A stretch of 64,000 bases of DNA from Maridesulfovibrio sp. (GTDB lineage Bacteria > Desulfobacterota > Desulfovibrionia > Desulfovibrionales > Desulfovibrionaceae), in the NCBI RefSeq assembly GCF_963676065.1, contig NZ_OY780933.1, positions 310,001-374,000 of the forward strand, written 5' to 3'. The first letter of the stretch is position 1, and the number at the start of each line of letters is the position of its first letter. The notes under the pieces were generated by a model, which saw nothing but the letters and a program-made list of their open reading frames with translations, was not told the origin of the DNA and searched no databases. The position numbers were made by a program, and so were the translations under genes. This document shows, one piece after another, positions 45,439 to 54,477 of this stretch.

Positions 45439-47139
45439 TCATTTGACCCATAACCCCGTAAAATCAAATGCAGCCACATCCACTAATCCCCGGTCGGTAA
45501 GTTTAAGGCTGGGGATTACCGGGAGGGCCAGAAAAGAAATCTGCATGAAAGGATTATAAGAACACCCCAACTGCTTTGTCGCCCGGTCCAGACCGCGTAC
45601 TGCCTCAGCTACTTCATCCAACCCTTTATCGCTCATCAATCCGGCAACAGGCAGGGACAGTGTCCCCAGAACTTCGCCAGAACGTACCACGGTAAAACCT
45701 CCGCCTATGCGCGCTACTTCACGCGCGGCCAGCACCATATCGACATCATTCATCCCGGCCACAACCAGATTATGTGAATCGTGCGCTACGGTTCCGGCAA
45801 TAGCACCGCAGGAAAGCCCCAGCCCGCGAACAAAACCGGTAGCCCGGTTTCCTGTCGCCGTATGACGCTCAATAACCGTAAGCTTACATATATCCCGCGA
45901 TGGATCGGCAATGGGCTGACCTCCTTCAAGCAACGGTTCCAATTCCAGATTCTCAGTCAACAATTGTCCGCGGGAGACACCGATAACCCTGATATTTCCG
46001 CGCCCCTCTTCCGGCCTAAACATACTTTCATCAATTTCGCTCCCTATATTCATGGAACTGAGCGGCGGAAAACCGGCGTCAGATTCAAAGCATAGTTCTT
46101 CCAGAAATTGGCCTTCAATAAAGACATTTTCAACGGCGAATTCTTTAAGATCATCCACTAGGAAACAATTGGCCCGGAACCCCGGAGCGATGGCCCCGTA
46201 TCCGCTAAGTCCGAAATAGCGGGCAGTATTGATGGAAACCATCTGCACCGCCCGCACCGGGTCCATACCGAGGGCCACAGCGCGACGCAGCCCGTAATCA
46301 AGATGCCCGTTCTCCCGCAGATCCAGCACGTTACGATCATCGGTGACGATGGAAATATTCTGGGAATTGAAATCATTAACCATGCCGAGCAAATCTTCCA
46401 TATTACGCTCAAGCGATCCTTCACGCATCATCAGATGCATTCCTGAGCGCATTTTTTCCATCGCTTCCGGAGTGTTGGAGCATTCATGATCACTGCGCGG
46501 CCCGGCCAGAATGTAAGCATTCAAATCCAGCCCCGAAAGAAGCGGGGCATGCCCGTCTATCCTGTGTCCTTTAGCCGCTTCGAGCTTGGATAATACTTCC
46601 GGGTCCTTCGCCAGCACCCCGGGAAAATTCATCATCTCCGCCAGCCCGAGAATACGCTCAGGATAAAGCCGACGGAAATGTTCAAAATCACCGGCACTGA
46701 GCACAGCACCGGAAGTCTCCAGTGCGGTAGCCGGCACACATGACGGAAACATAAAAAATATGGAAACAGGCAGATTGCGGGAGACCTCCAGCATATATTC
46801 CACTCCGGCAGAACCCGACACATTGGCTATTTCATGTGGATCGCAAACCACGGCAGCGGTGCCCCTTGCGGCAACTGCCTGTGCAAAATGAGGCGGAGTC
46901 AGCAGGGTTGATTCTATGTGGATATGCCCCTCCACAAGCCCCGGAAGCAAAAAACGTCCTCCGGCATCAAATACTCTTTCAGCCTTGTAATCACCAAAAC
47001 CGAGAAATATTCCTCCGGCAATTCCCACATCGGACTCATGGATTTCACCACTGAGCACATTTACCACCCGGCAATTTCGGATAACCAGATCCGCTTTTTC
47101 AAGACCACGGGCTTGATCTATCATTTTAGACAGCTGCAT
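45439..47139 (-). CDS. ade: Adenine deaminase (AdeC type)
   Basis: Converts adenine to hypoxanthine and ammonia in purine salvage. It is an amidohydrolase barrel with metal-binding GHIHIESTLLTP and VCDPHEIANVSG, and a central DGHAPLLSG. The C-terminal part (about 400-566) contains HDSHNLVVAG and EVARIGGGFTVV, characteristic of this AdeC group. I chose the ATG at 47139, since GGAG stands 5 nt upstream; the frame extends 8 codons further to 47163. It is convergent with the aldehyde oxidoreductase, separated by only 28 nt. Confidence 0.93.
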   Translation of the reverse strand: MQLSKMIDQARGLEKADLVIRNCRVVNVLSGEIHESDVGIAGGIFLGFGDYKAERVFDAGGRFLLPGLVEGHIHIESTLLTPPHFAQAVAARGTAAVVCDPHEIANVSGSAGVEYMLEVSRNLPVSIFFMFPSCVPATALETSGAVLSAGDFEHFRRLYPERILGLAEMMNFPGVLAKDPEVLSKLEAAKGHRIDGHAPLLSGLDLNAYILAGPRSDHECSNTPEAMEKMRSGMHLMMREGSLERNMEDLLGMVNDFNSQNISIVTDDRNVLDLRENGHLDYGLRRAVALGMDPVRAVQMVSINTARYFGLSGYGAIAPGFRANCFLVDDLKEFAVENVFIEGQFLEELCFESDAGFPPLSSMNIGSEIDESMFRPEEGRGNIRVIGVSRGQLLTENLELEPLLEGGQPIADPSRDICKLTVIERHTATGNRATGFVRGLGLSCGAIAGTVAHDSHNLVVAGMNDVDMVLAAREVARIGGGFTVVRSGEVLGTLSLPVAGLMSDKGLDEVAEAVRGLDRATKQLGCSYNPFMQISFLALPVIPSLKLTDRGLVDVAAFDFTGLWVK

Positions 47140-47291
47140 AACCACTCCGGTGTTAAGAAACAATACACTGCCTGTATTTTAACACCTTTCACCAGTACAT
47201 AACAGCCTTACGAACACAAGGATCATGAATTCACATCACCCAGCCGAGTTAATTAAGAATAAAAAGGATATGACTTTTTAATTAGGGCTTA

Positions 47292-47320
47292 TTGACAAGA
47301 TAATCAGCTTGAGGCAATAT
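47292..47320 (+). promoter_or_regulatory. Possible sigma-70 promoter of the gal operon
   Basis: TTGACA (47292-47297) is a perfect -35 box. At 17 nt spacing CAATAT (47315-47320) is a weak -10, with AATATT one base further as a better match. The LacI-type palindrome begins 3 nt downstream, where a bound repressor would block transcription. Confidence 0.6.
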
Positions 47321-47322
47321 TT

Positions 47323-47338
47323 CCGAAAACGTTTGCGG
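47323..47338 (+). promoter_or_regulatory. LacI-family operator before galT
   Basis: CCGAAAACGTTTGCGG is a 16-bp palindrome with one mismatched pair and the central ACGT typical of LacI/GalR operators. The LacI-type gene at 49775 in the same operon is the natural candidate to bind it. Confidence 0.75.
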
Positions 47339-47366
47339 TTACGTTTGCATAACCATTTGCATAATC
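47331..47366 (+). repeat. Three tandem 12-bp repeats between operator and galT
   Basis: GTTTGCGGTTAC, GTTTGCATAACC and ATTTGCATAATC follow each other directly at 47331, 47343 and 47355. The shared TTTGC half-site recurs every 12 bp, overlapping the right arm of the palindrome. They may be additional half-operators for cooperative binding. Confidence 0.65.
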
Positions 47367-47393
47367 TGGAAAAGGACGATTCAGGCAGGAAAA

Positions 47394-48443
47394 ATGAGCA
47401 AAAATTTTCAGGACTACCCGCACAAAAGATTCAACCCCCTGACCGGCGAATGGGTGCTGGTTTCTCCACACCGAACCAAGCGTCCATGGCAGGGAAAGCA
47501 GGAAAAAAGTGCATCTAACACCCTGCCCGAGTATGACGATAAATGTTATCTCTGCCCCGGAAACAGCCGCAATCAGGGCGCGCATAACCCCGACTACACA
47601 GACGTTTTTATTTTCGACAATGATTTCCCCGCCCTTCTAAGTGAATCTGTGGAAGGCTTCAGTGATGCCGACAATCTCTTTAAAGTGGAACCGGAAAACG
47701 GTATCTGCCGGGTGATCTGTTTCTCTCCCCGCCACGACTTGACGATTTCACGCATGCAACCGCAAGCGGTACGCAAGGTGGTCGACGCTTGGTGTGCCCA
47801 GTTCGATGAGTTGGGAAAACGCGAAGACATCGGCTACGTGCAGATTTTTGAAAACCGGGGTGACATCATGGGCTGCTCCAACCCTCATCCTCACGGGCAG
47901 ATCTGGGCGACCGGTTCCATACCGGTAATCCCTGAAGCCGAAGATAATCGCCAGCGTGAATATCTGGAAGAAAACGGGGAGTGCCTTTTGTGCCGCTACG
48001 TAAAGCGGGAACGGGAAAATAAAGAGCGGATAATTTTTGAAAACGAATCCTTTGTCGCCCTTGTCCCCTTCTGGGCTGTCTGGCCTTTTGAAACAATGCT
48101 CCTGCCTAAAGTCCACATGGGCGCCATCAGCCGGATGGACGCCGCCCAACGTGAAGACCTTGCCGATGCTTTGATACGCATGGGCATCCGCTACGATAAT
48201 CTTTTCGAGACATCATTTCCCTACTCAATGGGCATCCACCAGATGCCGACAGACAATGAAGAGAGCAAGCACTGGCATTGGCATATTCACTACTACCCGC
48301 CTCTGCTGCGGTCTGCCACTGTGAAAAAATTCATGGTCGGTTTTGAGATGCTGGGCATGCCGCAGCGGGATATCACCGCCGAACAGAGCGCGCAGCGACT
48401 GCGTGATCTACCGGAAAAACATTATTTGGACCGGGGAGAATAA
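47394..48443 (+). CDS. galT: Galactose-1-phosphate uridylyltransferase
   Basis: Second step of the Leloir route: exchanges galactose-1-P with UDP-glucose. The histidine-triad active site is [10 protein letters not shown], and zinc-ligand cysteines appear in CYLCPGN. The fold begins [30 protein letters not shown], which is diagnostic. The length of 349 is standard. It is the first gene of the sugar operon, located after the promoter/operator region, and galK begins 1 nt after its stop. Confidence 0.96.
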   Translation: MSKNFQDYPHKRFNPLTGEWVLVSPHRTKRPWQGKQEKSASNTLPEYDDKCYLCPGNSRNQGAHNPDYTDVFIFDNDFPALLSESVEGFSDADNLFKVEPENGICRVICFSPRHDLTISRMQPQAVRKVVDAWCAQFDELGKREDIGYVQIFENRGDIMGCSNPHPHGQIWATGSIPVIPEAEDNRQREYLEENGECLLCRYVKRERENKERIIFENESFVALVPFWAVWPFETMLLPKVHMGAISRMDAAQREDLADALIRMGIRYDNLFETSFPYSMGIHQMPTDNEESKHWHWHIHYYPPLLRSATVKKFMVGFEMLGMPQRDITAEQSAQRLRDLPEKHYLDRGE

Positions 48444-48444
48444 C

Positions 48445-49773
48445 ATGCATTCAGTTGAGGCTTACCGTAAACATCTGGAGCAGAATGGATTTGACCGTAT
48501 TTTCGGCCTGAACCATTCATGGTCCAGACTGAGCGAGTCTCGCACGCGCATGGAAAAACTGCTCCTTGATATGGAAAAAGCCTTCTCCCCTAAACAGATC
48601 TGTTTTGCCAGTGCTCCGGGCCGCACGGAAATGGGGGGAAACCATACCGATCACAACCACGGACATGTTCTGGCAGCAGCCGTAAATCTGGACTGTCTTG
48701 CCGTGTTTTCCCCGGCGGAAGGGAATGTGGCGACCATTATTTCCGAAGGTTACAATCCCATCATTGTTGATATTTCAGAGACAACTCCCCGCAAGGAAGA
48801 GAATGAAACAAGTGCCGCCATTGTACGCGGTGTTGCAGACGGATTCCGTAAGCTGGGATTTAAAACAGGCGGATTCAACGCCTGCGTGCACAGCACCATT
48901 CCAGCAGGGGCCGGGCTGAGTTCCTCCGCGGCATTTGAAGTGCTTGTGGGCCGGATTTTCAGCTATCTTTTTAACGGAGCAAAAGTCGACCCGCTCCAGA
49001 TCGCCCGCATCGCCAAACAGGCGGAGAATATACATTTCAATAAACCCTGCGGTTTCATGGACCAGATGGCCTGCTCATTCGAGGGGATTCTATCCATTGA
49101 CTTTGCCGACCCGGACAATCCGGGAATCACAAGAGTGTCTCCGGGCTTTGATACTCAAAACCGAACCGCCGGATTTTATGGCACAGGGTTCCGGCTTTGC
49201 GTCATCAATACCGGCGGCAGTCATTCGGACATGACTCCTGATTACGCCGCCATCCCGGAAGAAATGTATCAGGGTGCGCGGAGCTGCGGGCAGGATCAGG
49301 CAAAAGGATTAACTCTGAACAATGTTCTGGATAACATTGACCGCATCCGGCAACTCGCCGGGGACCGGGCGATTCTGCGATTAATGCATTTCATTGGTGA
49401 AAATGAGCGGGCCCAGCAACAAGCCGCAGCCCTGCACGAAGGTAACATGCCTGAATTTCTGCGCCTTGTCGCCGAATCAGGCCACTCTTCCTGCTCCCTG
49501 CTGCAAAACTGCTATAGCCCCGCAACACCCAGAAAACAGCCTATACCTCTGGCCCTGAACCTGACGGAGCTGACTCTCGGCACGAATGGAGTGGGCAGAG
49601 TTCACGGAGGAGGCTTTGCAGGAACCATTCAAGCTTATATCCACGAAAGAGATTTCGGAAGATACAAACATTTAATGGAAAACGTTTTCGGCGAGAATTC
49701 AGTAATTGAACTATGCATCCGCCAGCCGGGCAATGAATTCCTGACCATACCCGACAAAGGAACGGAGGCTTAG
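48445..49773 (+). CDS. galK: Galactokinase
   Basis: Phosphorylates galactose at C1. GHMP-kinase motifs: APGRTEMGGNHTDHNHG (the GRTEMGGNHTDH variant of the galactokinase signature), IPAGAGLSSSAAFEV (ATP loop) and GGGFAGTIQAYI near the C-terminus. I set the start at 48445, just after galT; the frame upstream overlaps galT. At 442 residues it is longer than E. coli GalK (382), with about 45 extra residues before the signature motif, as in a branch of anaerobe galactokinases. Confidence 0.93.
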   Translation: MHSVEAYRKHLEQNGFDRIFGLNHSWSRLSESRTRMEKLLLDMEKAFSPKQICFASAPGRTEMGGNHTDHNHGHVLAAAVNLDCLAVFSPAEGNVATIISEGYNPIIVDISETTPRKEENETSAAIVRGVADGFRKLGFKTGGFNACVHSTIPAGAGLSSSAAFEVLVGRIFSYLFNGAKVDPLQIARIAKQAENIHFNKPCGFMDQMACSFEGILSIDFADPDNPGITRVSPGFDTQNRTAGFYGTGFRLCVINTGGSHSDMTPDYAAIPEEMYQGARSCGQDQAKGLTLNNVLDNIDRIRQLAGDRAILRLMHFIGENERAQQQAAALHEGNMPEFLRLVAESGHSSCSLLQNCYSPATPRKQPIPLALNLTELTLGTNGVGRVHGGGFAGTIQAYIHERDFGRYKHLMENVFGENSVIELCIRQPGNEFLTIPDKGTEA

Positions 49774-49774
49774 T

Positions 49775-50797
49775 ATGGGACATGTGACGCTGAAAGACCT
49801 CGCAAAGAAACTGGGCATCTCTGCATCGACGGTTTCACGAGCCCTGCATGATCATCCTGATATCAGTGATAAAACCAAAAAACTGGTCATGGAAGCGGCG
49901 GACAAATACGGCTATCAGCCAAACCCTATCGCCCAGAGCCTGAAGAAACAAAGCAGCAAGGTAATCGGGGTCATCGTCCCTGAAATCAAACACAATTTTT
50001 TTGCCACAGTCATCAGCGGTATTGAGGAAATCGCATACAATGCCGGCTACATTATCATGGTCTGCCAATCCAATGAGACCCTGCAGCGTGAAATAGTAAC
50101 GACCAAGGCTCTGGCTGCCAACAGGGTTGCCGGAGTACTTATGGCTGTTTCACTTGAAACCACAACTTGGGAACACATCAGAGCCCTGATGAAACAGGGC
50201 ATCCCGCTTATCCAGTTTGACCGGGTGATTGATGAGCTTGATACCGGGAAAGTGGTCATCGACGATTTCCGTGCATCTTACCAAATGACTTCCCACCTCA
50301 TCGACCGGGGGTACAAACGCATCGGATTTCTTGCCGGAAGTGAAGGCATTACCATGAACAAACTGCGCTTCAACGGTTACCGGCAGGCCCTGAAAAATCA
50401 CGGGGTTCCCTTTTACCCGGAGCTTCATATCAATATCGGAGGCTGCCGGGGTCGCAACGGGAGGATAGGGGCCGAAGAATACCTGAAAATGGACAACCCG
50501 CCGGATGCGATACTGTGCATCAATGATCCGGTTGCTGTCGGCGCTTTCTGCCGGTTTCGCGAAGAAGGCCTGCGCATCCCCGAGGATGTGGCTCTGGCCG
50601 GTTTTTCCGGTTCTCCCGAATCAGCTCTCATTGAGCCGGGCCTCAGCTCGGTAGCTCAGCCCGCGTTTGAAATGGGTAAGGCGGCAGCGACCCTGCTCCT
50701 TAAGCAATTGCATGAAAAAGAAAATTTCCGGCCCGAAACAATCACTCTTGAAACTGAACTCCTCCTGCGCGGTTCAAGCTACAAGGAAAAAAAGTGA
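49775..50797 (+). CDS. LacI-family transcriptional regulator of the sugar operon
   Basis: N-terminal helix-turn-helix and hinge (HVTLKDLAKKLGISASTVSR, then ARALHDHPDISDKT-like spacing) followed by a periplasmic-binding-type sugar domain (VIGVIVPEIKHNFFATVISGIE, DRVIDELDTGKVVID, GFSGSPESALIEPGLSSVAQPAFEMG). The length of 340 is typical. It lies one base after galK and overlaps galM, so it is made with the operon that it probably represses through the palindrome at 47323-47338. Effector: probably one of the transported sugars. Confidence 0.93.
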   Translation: MGHVTLKDLAKKLGISASTVSRALHDHPDISDKTKKLVMEAADKYGYQPNPIAQSLKKQSSKVIGVIVPEIKHNFFATVISGIEEIAYNAGYIIMVCQSNETLQREIVTTKALAANRVAGVLMAVSLETTTWEHIRALMKQGIPLIQFDRVIDELDTGKVVIDDFRASYQMTSHLIDRGYKRIGFLAGSEGITMNKLRFNGYRQALKNHGVPFYPELHINIGGCRGRNGRIGAEEYLKMDNPPDAILCINDPVAVGAFCRFREEGLRIPEDVALAGFSGSPESALIEPGLSSVAQPAFEMGKAAATLLLKQLHEKENFRPETITLETELLLRGSSYKEKK

Positions 50798-51816
50798 TGA
50801 CCGTTACACAAAAGTCATGGGGAAAAACTCCCGCAGGTGAGGAAGTTCGCTTCCTGACCCTCAAAAACAGCACCGGTTTCAGGGCACAGATATCTACTTA
50901 CGGAGCCTCCCTGACCGCTCTGGAAATCCTGCTGGACGGCAAAAAGACAGATGTGGTGCTGGGCTTTGATTCTTTACGTGGATATCTGACCGACGGGACC
51001 TATTCAGGAGCCACGGTGGGACGTGTTGCCGGACGTATTTCAAATGCTCAATTCAAAATTTCCGGACAGGAATTTAAACTTGACCGCAACGAAGGCCGCA
51101 ATCACCTGCATGGCGGCGATAAGGGATTCAACAGCCGCAACTGGGAAGTCCGCGCAATCAATCAAGACGAGCACGCACCATCCGTAACCCTTTCCCTACA
51201 CTCTCCGGACGGCTCAAACGGGTATCCCGGCAACCTGCTTGCGGAAACAACCTTCACCCTGAACAAGACAGCCCTCATTATTTCCTACCGGGCAACAACA
51301 GACCAGCCTACCCCGCTGAGTATGACCGCCCACCCCTACTTCAATCTCAATGGTGACGGTAAACCGGTCAATGACCACGAACTCAAAATTTTCTCCGCAC
51401 AATGCACCGCTCTCGGATCGAATCTTATTCCCGACGGCAGAATTATCAATATTTCCGGCACGGAGGCTGATTCCATGGACTTCTCCCCGCTGGGTAAGAC
51501 AGCTCTGGACTGCTTTTTCATTCTGGAAAAGGACAATGAGAAACTCGTTCCGGCAGCCGTTGCACGAGGTGATGACTCCGGGCTTGAGATGGAAATACAT
51601 ACCAGCCAGCCCGGAATGCAGTTTTATACCGCTGAAGGAATAGCTCCCGGAACGCCCGGCAAATACGGACAAAAATACGGTCCCCGTTCAGGATTCTGCA
51701 TTGAACCGATGGGGTATCCCGATGCGGTCAACCGGCCCGAATTCCCCTCCGTGATCCTGCATCCCGGAGAAACGTATAATCATTCAACCGAGTACAGGTT
51801 CCGCAGGGTTTCCTGA
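50797..51816 (+). CDS. galM: Aldose 1-epimerase (mutarotase)
   Basis: Converts beta- to alpha-galactose so galactokinase can act. The family signature is visible in DVVLGFDSLRGYL, TVGRVAGRISNAQF, NHLHGGDKGFNSRNWEV, MTAHPYFNLNGDG and the catalytic glutamate region FCIEPMGYPDAVNRPEFPSVILHPGE. Two starts compete: GTG at 50794 and ATG at 50797. I chose the ATG, which forms TGATG with the stop codon of the regulator. At 339 residues it is standard. Confidence 0.93.
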   Translation: MTVTQKSWGKTPAGEEVRFLTLKNSTGFRAQISTYGASLTALEILLDGKKTDVVLGFDSLRGYLTDGTYSGATVGRVAGRISNAQFKISGQEFKLDRNEGRNHLHGGDKGFNSRNWEVRAINQDEHAPSVTLSLHSPDGSNGYPGNLLAETTFTLNKTALIISYRATTDQPTPLSMTAHPYFNLNGDGKPVNDHELKIFSAQCTALGSNLIPDGRIINISGTEADSMDFSPLGKTALDCFFILEKDNEKLVPAAVARGDDSGLEMEIHTSQPGMQFYTAEGIAPGTPGKYGQKYGPRSGFCIEPMGYPDAVNRPEFPSVILHPGETYNHSTEYRFRRVS

Positions 51817-51920
51817 TAGGATCAGTACCACGTTCTCAAGGTAGATAATTTTATACATCGATTTCATCTCCATGATTTTGATGGACCCAAAACTGGAAAA
51901 CGAACAAGGCGAAATTAAGC

Positions 51921-53018
51921 ATGGCAAACGTAGAACTTAAAAACGTCATCAAGCGTTATGGATCAGTCGAGGTCATCCACGGTGTGGACCTTTCCGTAAA
52001 CGACAACGAATTCATCGTGCTGGTCGGTCCCTCGGGATGCGGCAAGTCCACCCTCCTGCGCATGGTGGCAGGACTTGAGGACATCAGCGGCGGAGACATA
52101 GCCATCGGGGAACGGATAGTCACCAATGTTTCCCCCAAAGACCGCAACGTAGCCATGGTTTTCCAGAACTACGCCCTCTACCCGCACATGACCGTTGCCG
52201 AAAACATGGGTTTCTCACTTAAAATGCACAAGAAATCCAAGGACGAGATACAGCAGCGTGTGGATGAAGTAGCCAAAATTCTTGAGCTGGAACCGTATCT
52301 GCATCGCAAACCCTCGGAACTTTCCGGCGGTCAGCGTCAGCGAGTGGCTATGGGACGGGCCATGGTCCGCAACCCGGATGTTTTTCTCTTTGATGAACCG
52401 CTTTCCAACCTCGATGCACAGCTGCGCACCCAGATGAGAATGGAGCTGCGCAAGATGCATATGCGGCTCAAAACCACAACCATCTATGTCACCCACGACC
52501 AGATCGAAGCAATGACTCTGGCCGACCGCATTGTCATCCTCAAAGACGGATACATTCAGCAGGTGGGCACTCCGGTGGAAGTCTTTGAAAGGCCGAACAA
52601 TGTATTCGTTGCCCAGTTCATAGGTAACCCCCCCATGAATATACTCAAAGGGGTGCATCAGGTGATTGACGGCAAACGCTTTGTGGTAGCGGGCAGTTCC
52701 AGATTCCCCGTGGGAGATCATCAGGGACCGAACTTGAAAGACGGAGATCCGGTACTGGCCGGACTGCGTCCCGACTGTATCAAAATGGGTGATAATATCG
52801 AACGGCTGCCAAAAGACTGGTGGTGCAAAGGTGAGGTGGTTGTTTCGGAAATTCTAGGTGCCCACTCCCTGCTCGAAATCATCATTGACGGTGAAAATGA
52901 GCTCCTGGCCGAGGTGGAAGGCAGGGTTATCGCCCATCCCGGAGAAACCGTACCCATCGGATTTGAATTCGACCGCATGGTCCTTTTCGACCCGGAAACG
53001 CAGGAAGCGCTTTACTAG
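51921..53018 (+). CDS. ABC sugar importer ATPase (UgpC/MalK/GtsD type)
   Basis: Walker A is [10 protein letters not shown] near residue 37, the Q-loop [14 protein letters not shown], the ABC signature [16 protein letters not shown], and Walker [14 protein letters not shown], followed by [13 protein letters not shown]. The C-terminal 120 residues form the regulatory OB/TOBE domain ([13 protein letters not shown]). The length of 365 is usual for CUT1 ATPases that couple MalFG-like permeases. It precedes the binding protein and permeases in one operon, about 100 nt after galM. Confidence 0.95.
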   Translation: MANVELKNVIKRYGSVEVIHGVDLSVNDNEFIVLVGPSGCGKSTLLRMVAGLEDISGGDIAIGERIVTNVSPKDRNVAMVFQNYALYPHMTVAENMGFSLKMHKKSKDEIQQRVDEVAKILELEPYLHRKPSELSGGQRQRVAMGRAMVRNPDVFLFDEPLSNLDAQLRTQMRMELRKMHMRLKTTTIYVTHDQIEAMTLADRIVILKDGYIQQVGTPVEVFERPNNVFVAQFIGNPPMNILKGVHQVIDGKRFVVAGSSRFPVGDHQGPNLKDGDPVLAGLRPDCIKMGDNIERLPKDWWCKGEVVVSEILGAHSLLEIIIDGENELLAEVEGRVIAHPGETVPIGFEFDRMVLFDPETQEALY

Positions 53019-53091
53019 ATAATTCCGGTAAAAGCGTCGAACTATAAAGGCTTAAGGATAACGTAGATTGTTTTAACATTTAGGAGGAAAC

Positions 53092-54354
53092 ATGAAACAA
53101 TCCCTGATTAAATTTTGTCTGGTACTCGCAGCGGTTATGCTGCTGGCGGTTCCGCAGGTTTCACAAGCCAAGGAACTGACAGGCGATCTGGAAATTTTCT
53201 CATGGTGGGCAGGTGATGAAGGTCCGGCTCTGCAGGCCTTAATCGGAATTTACAAAAAACAGAACCCCAAAGTTAACGTCATTGACGCCACAGTTACCGG
53301 CGGTTCCGGCGTTAACGCCAAAGCGGTTCTCAAAACCCGTATGCTCGGCGGTGAGCCACCGGACAGCTTTCAGGTTCACGCAGGTCAGGAACTTATCGGA
53401 ACATGGGTAAAGGCCGACCGTATGGAAGATCTGACCTTTCTTTTCAAAGAGCAGGGCCTGATGGACGCTTTCCCCGAAGGACTGGTCAAACTGATCGGTA
53501 CTGACAAGGGGATCTGGTCTGTTCCGGTAAATATCCATCGCTCCAACGTGATGTGGTACATCCCCGCAAACCTTAAAAAATGGGGAGTTGCTGCACCTAA
53601 AAGCTGGGACGACTTCCTTAAAATCGCTCCCAAACTCCAGAAAGAAGGCATCGTGCCCCTCGCACTGGCTCAGAACTGGACAGCCAACCACCTTTGGGAA
53701 TCCGTTGCTCTTGCTTCACTTGGTGCTGACAACTGGGACGCCCTCTGGGCAGGCAAGCTGAAGTTCAACAGCCCTGAAGTAATCAAGGCATGGGAACTTT
53801 TCGGCAAGGTTCTGAAGTACACCAACAAGGACGCCGCATCCCTCTCATGGCAGCAGGCTACCGATATGGTTATCGATGGCCGTGCGGCTTTCAACATCAT
53901 GGGTGACTGGGCAGCCGGTTACATGGTTACCACCAAGAAGATGGCTCCCGGCAAGGACTTCGGCTGGATTGCCTCTCCTGACACTACCGGTGAATTCCTG
54001 TTCCTCGCAGACTCTTTCGGTCTGCCCAAAGGCGCACCTCATCGTGAGAACGCAATTGCATGGCTGAAAGTGCTCGGTTCCAAAGAAGGCAGTGATACCT
54101 TCAACCCGCTCAAGGGTTCCATCTCCGCCCGTAAGGACACCGACCTCAGCAAATACAATCCTTACCTGCAGTCCGCAGCTAAGGACTTCAGTAAAGACCG
54201 CGTGGTCGCTTCTCTGGCCCACGGCGCAGCAGCTAATGAAACTTTCATGGGCGGCTTCGCACAGGTTATGGAAATGTTCCTGAAGACCAAAAACGCCAAG
54301 GCTACCGCCATGGCCTGCCAGCAGTTGGCTGACAAAGCCAAAATCGGCAAGTAG
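53092..54354 (+). CDS. CUT1 sugar-binding protein (glucose/mannose/galactose type)
   Basis: A signal peptide (about 26 residues, ending VSQA-KEL) exports it to the periplasm; no lipobox cysteine is seen. The mature protein reads LEIFSWWAGDEGPALQALIGIYKKQ, EPPDSFQVHAGQELI, VPVNIHRSNVMWYIPANL and PKSWDDF, which resembles GtsA and the Thermus glucose/galactose-binding protein more than maltose-binding proteins. Length 420. AGGAGG stands before the ATG. A 26-bp palindrome and a repeat element lie between it and the first permease gene, as often seen where the binding protein is made in excess. Confidence 0.9.
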   Translation: MKQSLIKFCLVLAAVMLLAVPQVSQAKELTGDLEIFSWWAGDEGPALQALIGIYKKQNPKVNVIDATVTGGSGVNAKAVLKTRMLGGEPPDSFQVHAGQELIGTWVKADRMEDLTFLFKEQGLMDAFPEGLVKLIGTDKGIWSVPVNIHRSNVMWYIPANLKKWGVAAPKSWDDFLKIAPKLQKEGIVPLALAQNWTANHLWESVALASLGADNWDALWAGKLKFNSPEVIKAWELFGKVLKYTNKDAASLSWQQATDMVIDGRAAFNIMGDWAAGYMVTTKKMAPGKDFGWIASPDTTGEFLFLADSFGLPKGAPHRENAIAWLKVLGSKEGSDTFNPLKGSISARKDTDLSKYNPYLQSAAKDFSKDRVVASLAHGAAANETFMGGFAQVMEMFLKTKNAKATAMACQQLADKAKIGK

Positions 54355-54374
54355 TGACAGTCTGCCACCTGCGG

Positions 54375-54411
54375 GGCGAAGCCTAATATAAGGGTTTAAG
54401 CCGCCGGAGGC
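54375..54411 (+). repeat. Intergenic repeat element (GGCGAAGCC...GCCGCCGGAGGC)
   Basis: Short version of the family: GGCGAAGCC, AT-rich spacer with GGGTTTAA, then GCCGCCGGAGGC. It starts 20 nt after the binding-protein stop codon. Confidence 0.65.
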
Positions 54412-54432
54412 ATTCTATTAAAGAATAAAAAA

Positions 54433-54458
54433 ACCGCGCCGGAAATTTCCGGCGCGGT
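54433..54458. repeat. Perfect 26-bp palindrome between binding protein and permease genes
   Basis: ACCGCGCCGGAAA followed by TTTCCGGCGCGGT forms a perfect inverted repeat. In the rightward direction it is followed by CCCAAAAGG, not a T-run, so it should not terminate rightward transcripts; the run of seven A bases before it would make it a good terminator only for leftward transcription. A role in message stability or partial termination is likely. Confidence 0.75.
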
Positions 54459-54477
54459 CCCAAAAGGGGTTCGGTTT

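Noticed and set aside
54433..54458. Palindrome as rightward intrinsic terminator
   Set aside because: It is followed by CCCAAAAGG instead of a T-run, and the permease genes downstream belong to the same importer.
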